Below, piece after piece: positions 38,005 to 49,179 of a stretch of 49,228 nt of DNA. Numbering within the stretch: the stretch's first letter is position 1; every line of letters begins with the position of its first letter. Origin of the DNA: Paraphysoderma sedebokerense (lineage: Eukaryota; Blastocladiomycota; Physodermatomycetes; Physodermatales; Physodermataceae); assembly GCA_025602915.1 (NCBI GenBank), contig JAHLJZ010000128.1:1-49228 (forward strand). Direction: 5' to 3'. The translations under genes and the position numbers were made by a program. Under the pieces are notes generated by a model. That model was not told where the DNA came from and searched no databases. It saw only the letters and a program-made list of their open reading frames with translations.

Positions 38005-38447
38005 AATATCTGTATTTAAATTTTACTTTTACTTTTAATAAATCATTACTGTGTTTGATTGTTCTGCATTGATGTTTCAATCGAATATCATTGAAAATGC
38101 GCCTTGGTCGGTGCATTGTGACTGAATATCCATTTTGGATTACGTTATACAAGTGCCTTATCTTATCATTTCTTAAAATAAAGCTTATGAAAGGACATGC
38201 TTGTATCAAAAGATTCCAACCTTGTTGACTATAAATAAATTGAATTTGAATCAAATTGTATCGGACAACCTGGCGACTCGTTTGTGCATTCGTTCGTCGC
38301 GAGTTGCATTGTGCCCTTCTGCCCTTGTTCAGATTACCTACAGACATTCCGTATCGTTAGCATACAAGTTACCACAATCCTGTTCTGAAATTTAACTTCA
38401 CCTGCGATACTCTTGTCTTCGACAGTTCGCCTCTACTTTCCCAATCA
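38005..38447. other. Spacer between the vWA-RBR gene and CCDC77
   Basis: About 440 nt with AT-rich 3' UTR-like sequence and a pyrimidine-rich leader before the next ATG (about 38395-38447). No gene is seen. Confidence 0.4.
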
Positions 38448-40564
38448 ATGGCGACCTCGGCCGCTATCAATCTCGACAGGTTGCCTCTAAGTGAGGATCT
38501 CCTCAAATATTACAGAGAACGAATAGGTATTTATCTACCTATGCTCTCTCGAATAAATGAAATTTGTGATATATATCTTTGATTATTCGGATGTAATCCA
38601 TCATCTTATGTTAAATCATTTGTCCTTTACAATCTTCGCCATGCTCAACGTTTCGGTCCCCTTCTCCCACTAATTTCATCAAACTGGTCCCATTTATAAC
38701 AGAAAAGTCCGAACAAGATCTACAAACCGTTTTGAATACGATAGATGACATAAAATCAAATCAAGAGTATCAACATAAACTGGAATGGGAGTTACATCAA
38801 CGTACACGAGAGATAACGGAGCTACAGAATGCATTGAGTGACACCCAGAATTACTTGTTCGAGGAGCGGAAAAGTTTGTTGAAAGTGTTGGCTGAGAATG
38901 ATGAATTGAGGTGTATGTTAATATTCCTGAATTTCAATTGTACTTATTCTATGCAATGGAGGCAACTCGTTTGTTTAATGTCGATTCCTGGTTTTTCTTT
39001 GACTTGGTCTTCCCTTACGCCAAGTGCACTGATGATGCCTGGCTAATTGCTTTGTTTTTCTTTTATTCAGTACAAGAGTTAAAAGACCGGCGCAAGATTC
39101 GGTATTTACTTGCTTTAGCCGGATCAGCCAAAAATCCCGACATTCAGGACGAGACGACGTATTTCAAAGAAACGCTCGATAAAAGGTTTGTTCGGCACGA
39201 TACAGGTACCAAGAATACAAGATTAAGGTCACAGAAAGTCAAGAGAGATGTGAAGGGCAAAGGAAAGCAAAAAGAACAGATGGAGGAATCGGGGGAGCCT
39301 TCATCCGCTGCTAAGGTTGGAGAGAATGTGCCTAGCGACGACGGAGAATCAGACAGAGATAAAGAGGATGATGCGATGGTAGGGTTAACCCCTACTGACC
39401 AAGTTGAGCTGTTCAAATTGCAGTTAAAAGCTCTACGAGCTCAAATGGACGAGCAGGTATGATTATCAAGATTCATCTTGTTTCTGTTGGTCTTTTCAGA
39501 TCTTGTTAACGATTAGGATAATAGAATAAGTTACACGAAGAAACCGTCAACAACTTAATGTTGGATCGTCAGCAGCATATTGAAGAAGACAGTATCCGAC
39601 GTAAGCATGACGAAGCGAGAATAGAAGAATTACTGGGACGGATACAAAAGCTGGAAGGTTTCGTCCGGGAGAATACAAGAGGTATATAACTTTTACAATT
39701 TACATCATACTCAGCATTTCAACTCATGCTCACAGGATTACTATTTTCTTTGCCGTATTGTTGATCTTATCGGATCATCACAGAAATGCTCCAAACTAAA
39801 CGCAATGCACAGTTCCAGGAACGACTTTTGAAGGAAGAAAAGGCAAACCTTGTCACGGAATTATCAACCATACGGCAGTCCTACCAAGAAGCGAAAACAA
39901 AGAGTGAATCGGTGGAAAAAATAGTTGAGACTAGAATAATGAAACGAAATGAAAACTTATTGGCAGAGCTGAGAACGCAGTTGGCAAAATATGAGAGCGA
40001 ATTGAAAGGTTACAAGGCGAAACATGAAGAGACCGAATCTGCATATAAAAAGAAGATTAATGCATTACAATCCAAAATTGATTCCATGCATTCAAGGTAA
40101 TTTCCATGGATTAGCTTATTCCGATTTGCAGACATAGTCTCACCATTCCGCCACATACTATTTTATGAATCTAACATCATTACCTGCTTTCTATTGTTCA
40201 ATTGTGACTGCAGTTACAAATCGCTTAAAAAGAGGAGAGACTATGAAATCGAAGGATTTACCAACGACATTTTACATTTACGAAAACAATTGAAAACTCT
40301 GGAAAAACATATCTTGAAGTTCGGTCCGCTAGAGGATAGGGAATTAGCCTTGCTAGAAATAGCGAGGAACACGGGACAAAAAGCAGAAAAAGTTCAAGGA
40401 GATTTGGTTGGGTTAAAGGTTTGTCCTTCTACATTGCGATCGTCTTTTGACTTGTATTCGAATGCTCCCTTCCACCAACTTTAATCAACATCTCTTCACT
40501 TCGTCAAATTGTACAGCAAAAAATGTACCAGGTGGAACAAGATCTACGGTCAATCGCCTTCTGA
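38448..40564 (+). CDS. CCDC77: CCDC77 homologue, centriole/cilium-associated coiled-coil protein
   Basis: About seven exons. The pattern matches CCDC77 along its length: LPLSEDLLKYYRERI; HKLEWELHQRTREITELQ then NALSDTQNYLFEERKSLLK; LKDRRKIRYLLALAG with TYFKE; LQLKALRAQMDEQ and LMLDRQQHIEED; and a C-terminal RRDYEIEGFTNDILHLRKQL, ending LLEIARNTGQKAEKVQGDL. The protein is almost all coiled coil. In animals CCDC77 is a centrosome/basal-body component, so the gene implies centrioles and cilia. The junction between the exon ending at 38910 and the exon near 39071 is not frame-perfect with simple GT-AG sites, so a microexon or unusual site is likely. The last exon begins just before 40517 and the stop is at 40562-40564. 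Confidence 0.87.
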
Positions 40565-40837
40565 AATCCCCAAAATTCAGTTTTCCGAATTTCAAGTCAC
40601 CGATATACCATGAATTCTAATATCTACACCCTCTCATTATCGGAATTCTTATGCAACGGGTTTACATTTATCATGATTTTTGTGTAAATAAATTGTACAA
40701 TTAATAACTGTTTATATTTCTGTTCATAAGCTTATAAATATACCGATGGTTATTCCTTTCATATATCTATGATGATACGATGTGGAGGAAATATTAGAAT
40801 AATAATTATATATGTCATTGTCAGGCCTCCGTCAGTT
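40565..40837. other. Spacer between CCDC77 and tRNA-Val
   Basis: AT-rich 3' UTR-like sequence of CCDC77 (for example TGTAAATAAATTG near 40680). No gene is seen. Confidence 0.4.
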
Positions 40838-40911
40838 GTCTTCGTGGTGTAGTCGGTTATCACGTCTGTCTAACACACAGACGGTCTCCAGTTCGAATCT
40901 GGACGAAGACA
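40838..40911 (+). tRNA. tRNA-Val (anticodon AAC)
   Basis: A 74-nt sequence folds as a tRNA. The acceptor stem GTCTTCG pairs with CGAAGAC and the discriminator is A. The anticodon stem TCTGT/ACAGA encloses the loop CTAACAC, giving AAC at 40872-40874. The T arm is CCAG.TTCGAAT.CTGG. The internal Pol III promoter is visible: A box TGGTGTAGTCGG (40845-40856) and B box GTTCGAATC (40891-40899). There is no intron. An identical copy begins at 49180. Confidence 0.96.
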
Positions 40912-40931
40912 CTTTCTCTCTAAAGGTCAAC

Positions 40932-40935
40932 TTTT
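40932..40935 (+). terminator. Probable Pol III terminator of tRNA-Val
   Basis: A TTTT run lies 21 nt after the tRNA; a longer T6 follows at 40954-40959 as a possible back-up. Confidence 0.4.
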
Positions 40936-41512
40936 AGCATGCTTTTCACATAATTTTTTCAGGAAGTTCCAATTCCATCTTCACAAATACAAATATAATG
41001 TTTTCCCTTTGGACGTCATTGAAAGGAAGGTTTTGATCATACTCCGCCCGCCCCTTAAATAGAGTAAGGCCGGTTAAGTTTTACTGGATACAATATAGCC
41101 ACTTTTACATTTTGCATTCGCAATCTTTCCTATTCATACCAGCCTACAATGGCTACTGTTATCTGTGTACGCTGGATTATGCCAAAGAACACAGCCGCTT
41201 CTACTTATGTCGATTTACTTTATATCAGACGTGGAACGGAACTCAACCCATAAACATCCAGCGCAGATAGATTATGTGCTTACCATTTCAAAGTAATAAA
41301 GTCAAAATCAACCCCACTGACATGAACATAGTAGAGATGATATTTGGAAGGAACGCTACAAATCAAGTGTAGGCAGATCGCTTGACTCCAGCATATCCTC
41401 GAGCCTTTTTCACCAATTAATTAAAATCCCCTCGCCCGTCTTCAGTTGCCGAACGTACAAGACTTCGCCGCCTCGGAGTTCTTTTCTTGACAACCGAATC
41501 CAGATAAGACGT
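40936..41512. other. Spacer between tRNA-Val and the TLDc gene
   Basis: Apart from the tRNA terminators I see no gene. The last 100 nt are the leader of the TLDc gene. Confidence 0.4.
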
Positions 41513-43706
41513 ATGGGTGGAAAACAAACCAAACATAAGACCCCGGACGTTCTGTCCCACTTTTCCGATATCGAGCGGAAGTCTCTTAATGCGATCGTAA
41601 CCCGACTAAGCCTCACTTCTACAGTCGCAAAAGGATCAGAAAAGGATGCTCACCAGAGTGGGTTCATCGACATCGAGAAGCTGCTGGTAAATTAAGAATC
41701 TCTTCTTTTTGTTTTACGATGAATGTCTCTCTTCTATATTTAAGTCTATAACAGAAATTCTACTGCATCAATGTAGGAATTCTTAGCAATATATCCGACG
41801 GACTTCCGTGACATCATCATTTCCTTTTTACTTCATGCTGCTGAAATACATCATCAGCCCAACAAGACTCAGCATGCAAAAGACAAGGGACACGGCAAAA
41901 ACCGTTTACATATATTTAAACATCATCGCTCTACGAAATCATTGCAGTCTTTGTCCCTGTCGCAAGAGGACTTTGTTTATGGTGTCTATCTTATTACGAA
42001 AGAACCACTCAACGAATCGTTTCAGTTGATGAATCAGTTGGGATTACTGAATGAATTGACGATAGAAAACCTTATTAAAGCTGTGGTCTCTACGAAAAGT
42101 GTATTTACCAAGATTACGGCAACTTTGAACCCAAATATGGCGATCAGTGAAACTCCCGGATTTGCGGTTGAAAATTCTAGTTCGAGTCTTTTAAATAAGA
42201 AGGAGCAGGCAGAAAGAGCAAACGGAAGCGCTGAAATTAAGGAATATAAAGAAGAGAATAGAAGTAGAAGGGGCAGTATCAATGTACCACAAAAAATATC
42301 GGTTCCTTCGAAAGCCTACCAAATTTACCCACCTTCGCGACGTTTTGTTGAAGTGATGTACGAGTATCCTTATCTTGCTCATGAGGATGAAAATGCGATA
42401 ACAGCAGATCTTGGATTCTCCTCGGCAACATCATCAAATCAGAAATTACCATTTCAGTCGCCACTTTCAACCAATTTTTCATCTTTTGAATCCTATCTCA
42501 GTCGAAATCATTATCTCACGCATACCCTGACATCCCTCTTCAATCAAACGTTTTTACGTCCATATCTTCTCCAATCCTTCCCTCCGTCACTCCTCCAGAT
42601 CTCGCAAGACCGACAACTCTTATTCTCCTCCCCGTTCATAATGAACGGACCATCCCGCCTTCTCCGTCCGCCGGACTTGCACTTTATTTCGTACCACCTT
42701 CCAGCACCATGTCGACAGCTTTGGACACTTTTGTTTTCTTCATCCCGGGATGGACAAAGTTGGTCTACTTTTCAATTTAAAGTTCAAGAAACAGGAAGTC
42801 TGTTGTTGATTGTGAAAGATAAAGGGGGGAATATTTTCATGGGTTTTGCGAGTGAACCTATTGAAGCTGCACCTGGATGGCAAGGCAGCAGCGAATGCTG
42901 GGTCGGAATGTTAAGACCGAAAATCAGGATATGGAAATCTTCTGGTGTGAATGACAATTACTTGTATTTTAATTCGGGAGCACAAACTCTACCAAACGGT
43001 ATCGGATGGTGAGTTTCTCTCTTTTTTACCTTGAATCGACTCAAGTCTAACAATCATGGCCTGCTGCTTGGTTGTATTGGTTAACCTCTAATTCATAGGG
43101 GTGGCCAACAAGACTACCACGCTATTTGGATTTCAAGTGACTTCAGTAGAGGTCATAGCAAAGCCCATCCTCGAAATAGTACTTATAATAGGTATTGTTC
43201 ATCTTAGTTGACGGTCCCATGCTTAGTTAACTCAATCATTTAACTCGGCATTTTCCTCGCTGCTACATTTCCTTCTCTCTTGTTTTGCTTCAATCAACGA
43301 AATAGTCCTCAACTATCCAGTACCGAGTTTTTTGAGATAGACGAAGTGGAATGCTTTCAAGTCTATCAACCGCCCAAAGATGACGATGACTATTTGGAAC
43401 CAGACAAAGGAAAAGGTGGAAAGGGAAAGGCGAGCGTGTTAGCAAGAAATACTGAATTAACCGGTATGTTTAATGTTGCTGTCTTGGAACCTCATACTTT
43501 TTAATTCATGCTTTTCTGTCATCCCTATGATCCGTCTCCGTATTATCCCATCTCGATATTTCATCCAAACCCATGTTGAATGCTGCGCGGAAGATTTTCT
43601 CGAACTTGCCGGCCGAACGATGTACACCAAAGAACTAGGTATCACGGCTGCCACCTCTGAGTTAGAATCAAATGTTTTTGCGTTTGATGAAGATGATGAG
43701 GAATGA
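41513..43706 (+). CDS. TLDc-domain protein, MEAK7/RTC5-like, N-myristoylation candidate
   Basis: Five exons fit in phase (41513-41686, 41777-43013, then short exons near 43100, 43306 and 43594-43706), about 570 residues. The N-terminus MGGKQTK fits an N-myristoylation signal. An alpha-helical region follows (FRDIIISFLLHAAE, EDFVYGVYLI). The TLDc domain starts at about residue 280: LWTLLFSSSRDGQSWSTF, GNIFMGFASEPIEAAPGW, ECWVGMLRPKIRIW, NDNYLYFN, HAIWISSDFSRG, FFEIDEVECFQVY. The order matches MEAK7 (lysosomal/mTOR-associated in animals) and fungal Rtc5. TLDc proteins of this group bind the V-ATPase and promote its disassembly or regulation; that role is transferred from the family. The C-terminus is acidic (FAFDEDDEE). 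Two introns in the TLDc part interrupt conserved strands. Confidence 0.84.
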
Positions 43707-44223
43707 ATATATTCGATTGCATTTGATCAAAAGCACTTGAAATTCTTTCCTTACATTCTCGTTATGTAATTTTTCAGAATTGGCGATAATGCTAATATTG
43801 CATCAGCCAAAATTGATTCGCATCTATGAGGAATGGTAATATTTGCAATATGTGCTTTCTAGCAATATTTTTGCTGTATTGGGTTTTTTGCATGCTACAA
43901 AATCAGCTGGTCTCATGTAAAATATTGTCAATTGTTTTGCGAATGCGAATACCTAACCTTTGTAGCATATAATCTATAATCAAATAAACTGTATCCGACT
44001 TATAGCCCTTAACCTCGAATTCACTGAATTCATTTATATACACAATGCAATATACATGTATAGTGACAAAGACTGGATAGATAATCTAGGATATTGGAAG
44101 ATATTCGGATAACAATATGAGATAAAATATAAATAGATAGAAATTTTCGCATTCACGTCGACACCTGCGATGCACCAAAATAACCCTTTTTTTAGATAGT
44201 TTAAAACTTTCTGATCTTCGGAA
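43707..44223. other. Convergent 3' region, TLDc gene / ZIP transporter
   Basis: About 520 nt of AT-rich sequence between two converging stops. No gene, RNA or repeat that I can support. Confidence 0.45.
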
Positions 44224-45808
44224 TTAAGCCCATTTCCCAATAAGGCTCATTACACCAGCCCCAATGTATAGAGCGATAAACTGATATACTTTTTGTCGTT
44301 TTGGCAGTTTCATGAATTGCCGGGATAAAAGATCTTGTGCAATAATGTTGACAAGGGCGGAGTACAGCTGTTTGAGAGCATTTTCGACAACACAGAAATG
44401 AGGTCAGTGACACAATTTGAAAGGTAGACAACCAAGAGAGGGGAAAGATTCTTAAAATTAGCGACAACAGGGGAAATGACGTACCAATATTCCTGCACCT
44501 GCGCTGTGGAAGATTCCACTTACAACCATCGCTTCGGGCCCATTCGGATTAAACCTGTTCGCCACGGCTACACCAATAGCAATACCAAGTGGGGTCGAAA
44601 ACGAATAAATCAGCACCATCCAAATTGACTTCGTATAATTGAATCCTGTGTCTGCTATCATTGCGCCTAACGCAAAACCTTCAAAAAATTGATGAAATGC
44701 AATCGCTATAAGAAGTGGAACAAAGTCTGTTGTTGTAATACCGAGGGCGAGACCGATGATAACTGAATGAGAGGCTGTGGAAAACGCAAGTTGTCAATGA
44801 TGATTTTTGGAGGGTTTTCAAATTAACTTTTCCATAACGCACCAATACCAAATTCTAACATCCAAACTGATATCCTTTTACCGACGGATTTTGCGTCATT
44901 TTCCTCTTCATCTTCATCCCTAGGCACTACATGCCCACCATGGGAATGATGGTTGCAACCGCCAACCAATCCTTGCAAACTACCATCCTCCTTCCTATCC
45001 TCTTTGGTTTTTCCTTTCTCGTTAAACACTTTGATATCCTCTTCCCCAGGAAGTCCTTCGCCGGCGATATGACCTTTCTCAACGCTTTCTGTTGTTGTCA
45101 CTTGATTTTCATTTTTGAGCTTTTGAGCCTGAGAAACCTCGTTGTCATATTTCTTTTGTAGTGCGTAGAATTCCGTTAAGTGCATCATCAGTGCGGTTGT
45201 TAGGGCAATCAGACCAGGGAAAGATTGGTAATCCTGAAAAACTTGAGGAGCACATGACGAAGTAAGACCAGCGAAAGCAGGAAATAGAAGATGAACAAAG
45301 CCTAAGTGAGGAGGAAGAAAAATGGTTAAATACTTCAACCAAAATACACTCCTCGAAGGCGGTACGAAATTAAGAGCTGTTCACAAGACAACGGAATATG
45401 TACCAGTTGCAATCACAATACCGGACCCGAATGCTTTGCAAATTAAAATAGCAGAATGTTTGACTCCCCATCTATATCGTCGTATTAACACTGGTATTAT
45501 AGCTCCAATCAACGACACAACCAAAATAATGAAAATGGCCCCGATATGGAGAGGAGTATCGTAATAACCCAAACTATAATTTCCGCATTCTACATACATT
45601 GTAATTAAACAGACGTTAATTAACATAATTATCCCATTCTGCAACACAAAAAATTACCAGTTTGAAAAACAGTAGCGTTAGAATTTGAATTGTCCATTAC
45701 ATTAACGTCATGGTTATGTCCGACATGTGCATCAGCGGACTTCGCAGTGAGCAGAAGGGGAAGCCCGACCGACAATATCAGACTATTTGCCATCGTCGGT
45801 TTTACCAT
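44224..45808 (-). CDS. ZIP-family zinc/iron transporter
   Basis: About five exons on the minus strand. The start is MVKPTMANSLILSVGLP (an ATG at 45793 is an alternative) with a signal-peptide-like hydrophobic run and a His-rich outside segment (DAHVGHNHD). Membrane segments include IFIILVVSLIGAIIPVLI, KAFGSGIVIATG and FVHLLFPAF. A long variable cytoplasmic loop is His-rich (GCNHHSHGGH) followed by acidic residues, the usual metal-sensing loop. The transport signature in TM4-TM5 is present: HSVIIGLALG and AFHQFFEGFALGA. The end is QKVYQFIALYIGAGVM. Known role: import of Zn2+ (or Fe2+/Mn2+) into the cytosol; specificity cannot be told from sequence. Confidence 0.9.
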
Positions 45809-46419
45809 GTAGAGTGTAAGTCTGGTTGGGAGGATGGGGTCACTCAGAAGACCTAAATAGAAGGCTGACTTGCTTCACCACAATAATAGGAGTCGCAAGA
45901 GACAATAATGTCGTTCAATTGCACGAATAAAATATGCCTAGGAAAATAGATCCATAACGACTGTGAAACTGATAATTTTATTCAAAAAAACAGTCTTTCG
46001 AAATTTATAAAGATTCATGACGAGGTCGGTCGGTTGAAAGAAATAAATAAATGCAAACTTGATGTAGTTGAATGTGTGCTATTTGTGTGGTCTGAGGTTA
46101 ATAGCCACACAAGAGCAGAAGACTTTACCTTTGAATTCCTTTACTTGCACAACATACAGATTTCAAATTTGGGTTTAGTGTCATTCAATGCAATGGCTTT
46201 TGTTTGGTTAAGGTTAGTATCTCTAAATTGGAGTTGTCCATCCCGATTGCCCATGTATAGTCGCGACCATTTATGACTGACACCTTTGCCCATCCCTTTT
46301 CGATCTATTCTACATATGAAAGGTATTTCACAGTAATTTAACGTTGTGGAGTAGAATTGACTAGATTATTCTTCTTCATTGTTAGCCCTTTCAACCAGGC
46401 GTGTTAATGCATAGCAAGT
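45809..46419. other. Upstream region of the ZIP gene
   Basis: The promoter side of the transporter. The open frame 46034-46276 has no domain and no supporting splice sites. I see nothing else defined. Confidence 0.35.
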
Positions 46420-46853
46420 ATGTATGTTGGACTGCGAGTTGCAACTTACGTGAGGGGAATACAATTCGGAATCAATAACCACGAGATTTGTCAAAAGATT
46501 TATGCGTCAAAATTTTTCAAGCAACCCGATAGCCACTTAGTCTTCTATGTTCACTTCCGACATCGACAATTCTCCATGGAAGAGAGCTTAGAGTACTACA
46601 GGGTACGAAAGTTTTCTTTTCGATTCCGGGATTTCATATATAAAGAGTTTTAATGAAAATTGTCCCTGGTTCCACTGCATTATTATATAGGAAAAATCAA
46701 AAAATTGAGTGCAGGTTCTGTTGGTTCTGTTACTTTACTAACGAGGAGCGAGCGGATCAATGGCTCCGCGGCCTGGGATCAAAGCTACGTATATGCATAG
46801 TCATGAATGGTCACTACCATTTTGAATCTAACTGGGTAGGTCTGACGGTCTGA
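46420..46853 (+). CDS. Possible small two-exon gene, function unknown
   Basis: The first frame (46420 to about 46605) reads plausible protein with NNHEICQKIYASKFFKQ and FSMEESLEYYR. A GTACGA donor follows and an AG at about 46700 would join it in frame to CRFCWFCYF, TNEERADQWLRGLGSKLR and a stop at 46853. No domain is certain; the second part has a faint PH-like look (EERADQWLRGL). Chance open frames of this size do occur here, so I keep confidence low. If real it would be about 115 residues. Confidence 0.25.
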
Positions 46854-47390
46854 CTTTAAGCTTCGGTAGTGGAACCCAAAGAGAATTAACAAGGTTAGCA
46901 TGATGTGGCTCTGTGGCAGAGGTGGCTTGAGGCCTGCGGTGGGCATCCTTTTGGAAGTCATTCCGTATCATCGCAATGAGTCTTTCGGATAAAGAGCAAA
47001 GATAATCGTGTGAAGGATATGCATTCTCCCATGATACAAATGAGCCTCTGATTGCCCTCTCCATCCCCAGCACAAACCAACTCTCCTCTGCGTCGACAAA
47101 GGAACCACTGAATGCACACCTTCATGATTGGGGCCTCACTTAATCACCGTGGCTATTTTTGGAAGCATCCGATTGTCTCGGGCCAACAATTCCCTCGCCC
47201 CGGCATCCTCATTAACTCCTGTCATTCACTAAAAATATCTCTCTTGTCCCACCTTGATTAAGAACACCCATTGCTTCTGTTATCGCACAAACATATCTCT
47301 CGATAATATCGCCGCCGGTTCGTCCTCGCACTTATTGAATCACAACCCCGCCATATTTTCTTGGGGACCACAGCTTTAAGAGACCACAGC
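46854..47390. other. Upstream region of the phosphatase gene
   Basis: About 540 nt, pyrimidine-rich near 47150-47270. A minus-strand open frame (46828-47073) looks like chance. No element is recognised. Confidence 0.4.
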
Positions 47391-48845
47391 ATGACGTTTG
47401 CCTTGTCTGAGCCTTCGTCTAGAGCATCCGGCCCTAGAAGGAGAGTGAACAGCCGAAATCTCACCCTTGTTCTGCCTACTTCATCTTCCTCCACCCGCAG
47501 TCCAACCCAAGTGAAGTCTACGCTATCTGCTATCCCGCAGTCTCCAAGAAGCCTATCCAATAGTGACAAATCTCGTTACTCTCCTAGCCGGCCTTCATTT
47601 CTCAGTGCAACATCTCCAACGAAAATCTCTCCAGCTCGACTGTCACCGTCTTCAATATCTCCTGAACTTGAGCCCAACCATGCAACTGAGGCATTTCAAT
47701 CTCCGTTGTCCCATCTTTCTTCGACTTCTACATCTCCAAAGTCAAATGCTGCTGCTTCCGAACCCATTGAAATTATTCCTAATCTCTTTCTCGGTTCAGA
47801 ACATCATGCTGGCAACTTGTCTGTCCTTCAGAAATTGGGAATTAAGTATGTAATGAATTGCGCTTGCGAAGTTGAAAATCCCTTTCAACCGTACATGGTC
47901 CCAGTATCATCATTTGAACATGGAAATTCCGCACCCGTGACGCCCACTGGTTGGTCGCATGGAGTAGGTATGGAATTAAACGGATTCGAGTCGAAGCGTG
48001 GGAAGGAAAATAACGAAATGGAAAGACCCCAAGAAGATGGAATGTATGGAATGGATATTGAAGACAAATTTCGGGACGAAAAATTGGACATTCAGAGTTG
48101 GATTAGAGATGATGGGATGGACAATTCAATGGCTGATATCACTTCTGCGTTTCCCACCGCACTATCTACATCTGATGATCAGTTGAACAGTAGCTTACAA
48201 CCTAGTGAAATATCGACGACTAATCAACTAACCGCATCACCTGTACCGATGTCGCCTTCAAAAGACTTGACTACTCATATTCATTCACCGAAACAACGAT
48301 TCCGATCATCATCCTTTTCTCATTCAAAACTCCTTCTGAAATCTTCACCAACTACATCTCGCCAAAATTCTCCCATTTCGCCCGTTCAGCTTCCGTCACC
48401 CCCGGTTCTTCCGAACACAACTCCTCAATCACCCTCCACCTCAACGTCATCCAATGCTAATCCTCTGTCCCCGTCTCATGCGACAAAATCCCAGATTCCG
48501 AAGCAATACCTCCATCTTCGGCTTCCTCATCATACTACTTCTCTGACATCTTACCTCCCGCTGGCGGCAACGTTTATCTCCAATTCTTTACAATCAGAAC
48601 AACCAATACTTGTTCACTGTCAGTTAGGCGTATCAAGATCGGCATCAATAGTGATCGGGTATATCATGAAGACTAGAAACCTCGGGTTCCATGAAGCCTA
48701 CGATTATGTGAAAAGCAAAAGCAACAAAGTTTGTCCAAATTTAGGACTCGTAGGACAACTCGTTGAATGGGAAAACGAATTGAAAAGAGGTGAAATGGGA
48801 AGAAGAAAAAGTACTGGGAGTGTTAAAAGCATGAAAGAATACTGA
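47391..48845 (+). CDS. Dual-specificity protein phosphatase, MAPK-phosphatase (Msg5/Pmp1) type
   Basis: A single exon of 484 codons; the ATG at 47391 is the first in frame. Residues 1-115 are Ser/Thr/Pro-rich and probably disordered. The phosphatase domain opens with IEIIPNLFLGSEHHA and YVMNCACEVENPF. It is then interrupted by about 190 residues of low-complexity sequence with many SP/TP sites, resumes at QYLHLRLPHH, and reaches the active-site loop VHCQLGVSRSASIVIGY (catalytic Cys, Arg) and ends with AYDYVKSKSN. Family knowledge suggests MAPK dephosphorylation. The usual general-acid Asp is not obvious: the equivalent position reads LPHHT, as in some Pmp1/Msg5 relatives that carry a different residue there. 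The insert contains many candidate MAPK sites. Lack of introns is unusual here. Confidence 0.86.
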   Translation: MTFALSEPSSRASGPRRRVNSRNLTLVLPTSSSSTRSPTQVKSTLSAIPQSPRSLSNSDKSRYSPSRPSFLSATSPTKISPARLSPSSISPELEPNHATEAFQSPLSHLSSTSTSPKSNAAASEPIEIIPNLFLGSEHHAGNLSVLQKLGIKYVMNCACEVENPFQPYMVPVSSFEHGNSAPVTPTGWSHGVGMELNGFESKRGKENNEMERPQEDGMYGMDIEDKFRDEKLDIQSWIRDDGMDNSMADITSAFPTALSTSDDQLNSSLQPSEISTTNQLTASPVPMSPSKDLTTHIHSPKQRFRSSSFSHSKLLLKSSPTTSRQNSPISPVQLPSPPVLPNTTPQSPSTSTSSNANPLSPSHATKSQIPKQYLHLRLPHHTTSLTSYLPLAATFISNSLQSEQPILVHCQLGVSRSASIVIGYIMKTRNLGFHEAYDYVKSKSNKVCPNLGLVGQLVEWENELKRGEMGRRKSTGSVKSMKEY

Positions 48846-49179
48846 TAACCGATTAGTACAAGTATCCGTATGAAATAATCGTAATTGTAATTCGTAGCCA
48901 AGGATTAGTGCATTGTATTTGTATTGTTTCCGATTGTATACTGTTGACGACCTCGACTTACTTAAATTATTTTGCAAATATTATGTACCATAGTTACCTT
49001 CGGAATATATAGATTGTTAATTTTACATTTGAAATCTCGCTCATTGCATTTGAACTCATCTGTTTTTATAGGATGCGCAAACCTATACGAGATCCGTCAT
49101 AGTTAGGAAATTAGACGAATGCATTTCACCTATTTAATTTGGAATATAATATATTGTTTTAGCGCGAATACTACTAGTT
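48846..49179. other. Spacer between the phosphatase gene and tRNA-Val copy 2
   Basis: AT-rich 3' region; nothing recognised. Confidence 0.4.

Noticed and set aside
45322-45564. Plus-strand frames opposite the ZIP transporter exons
   Set aside because: They mirror conserved transporter codons and carry no domain.
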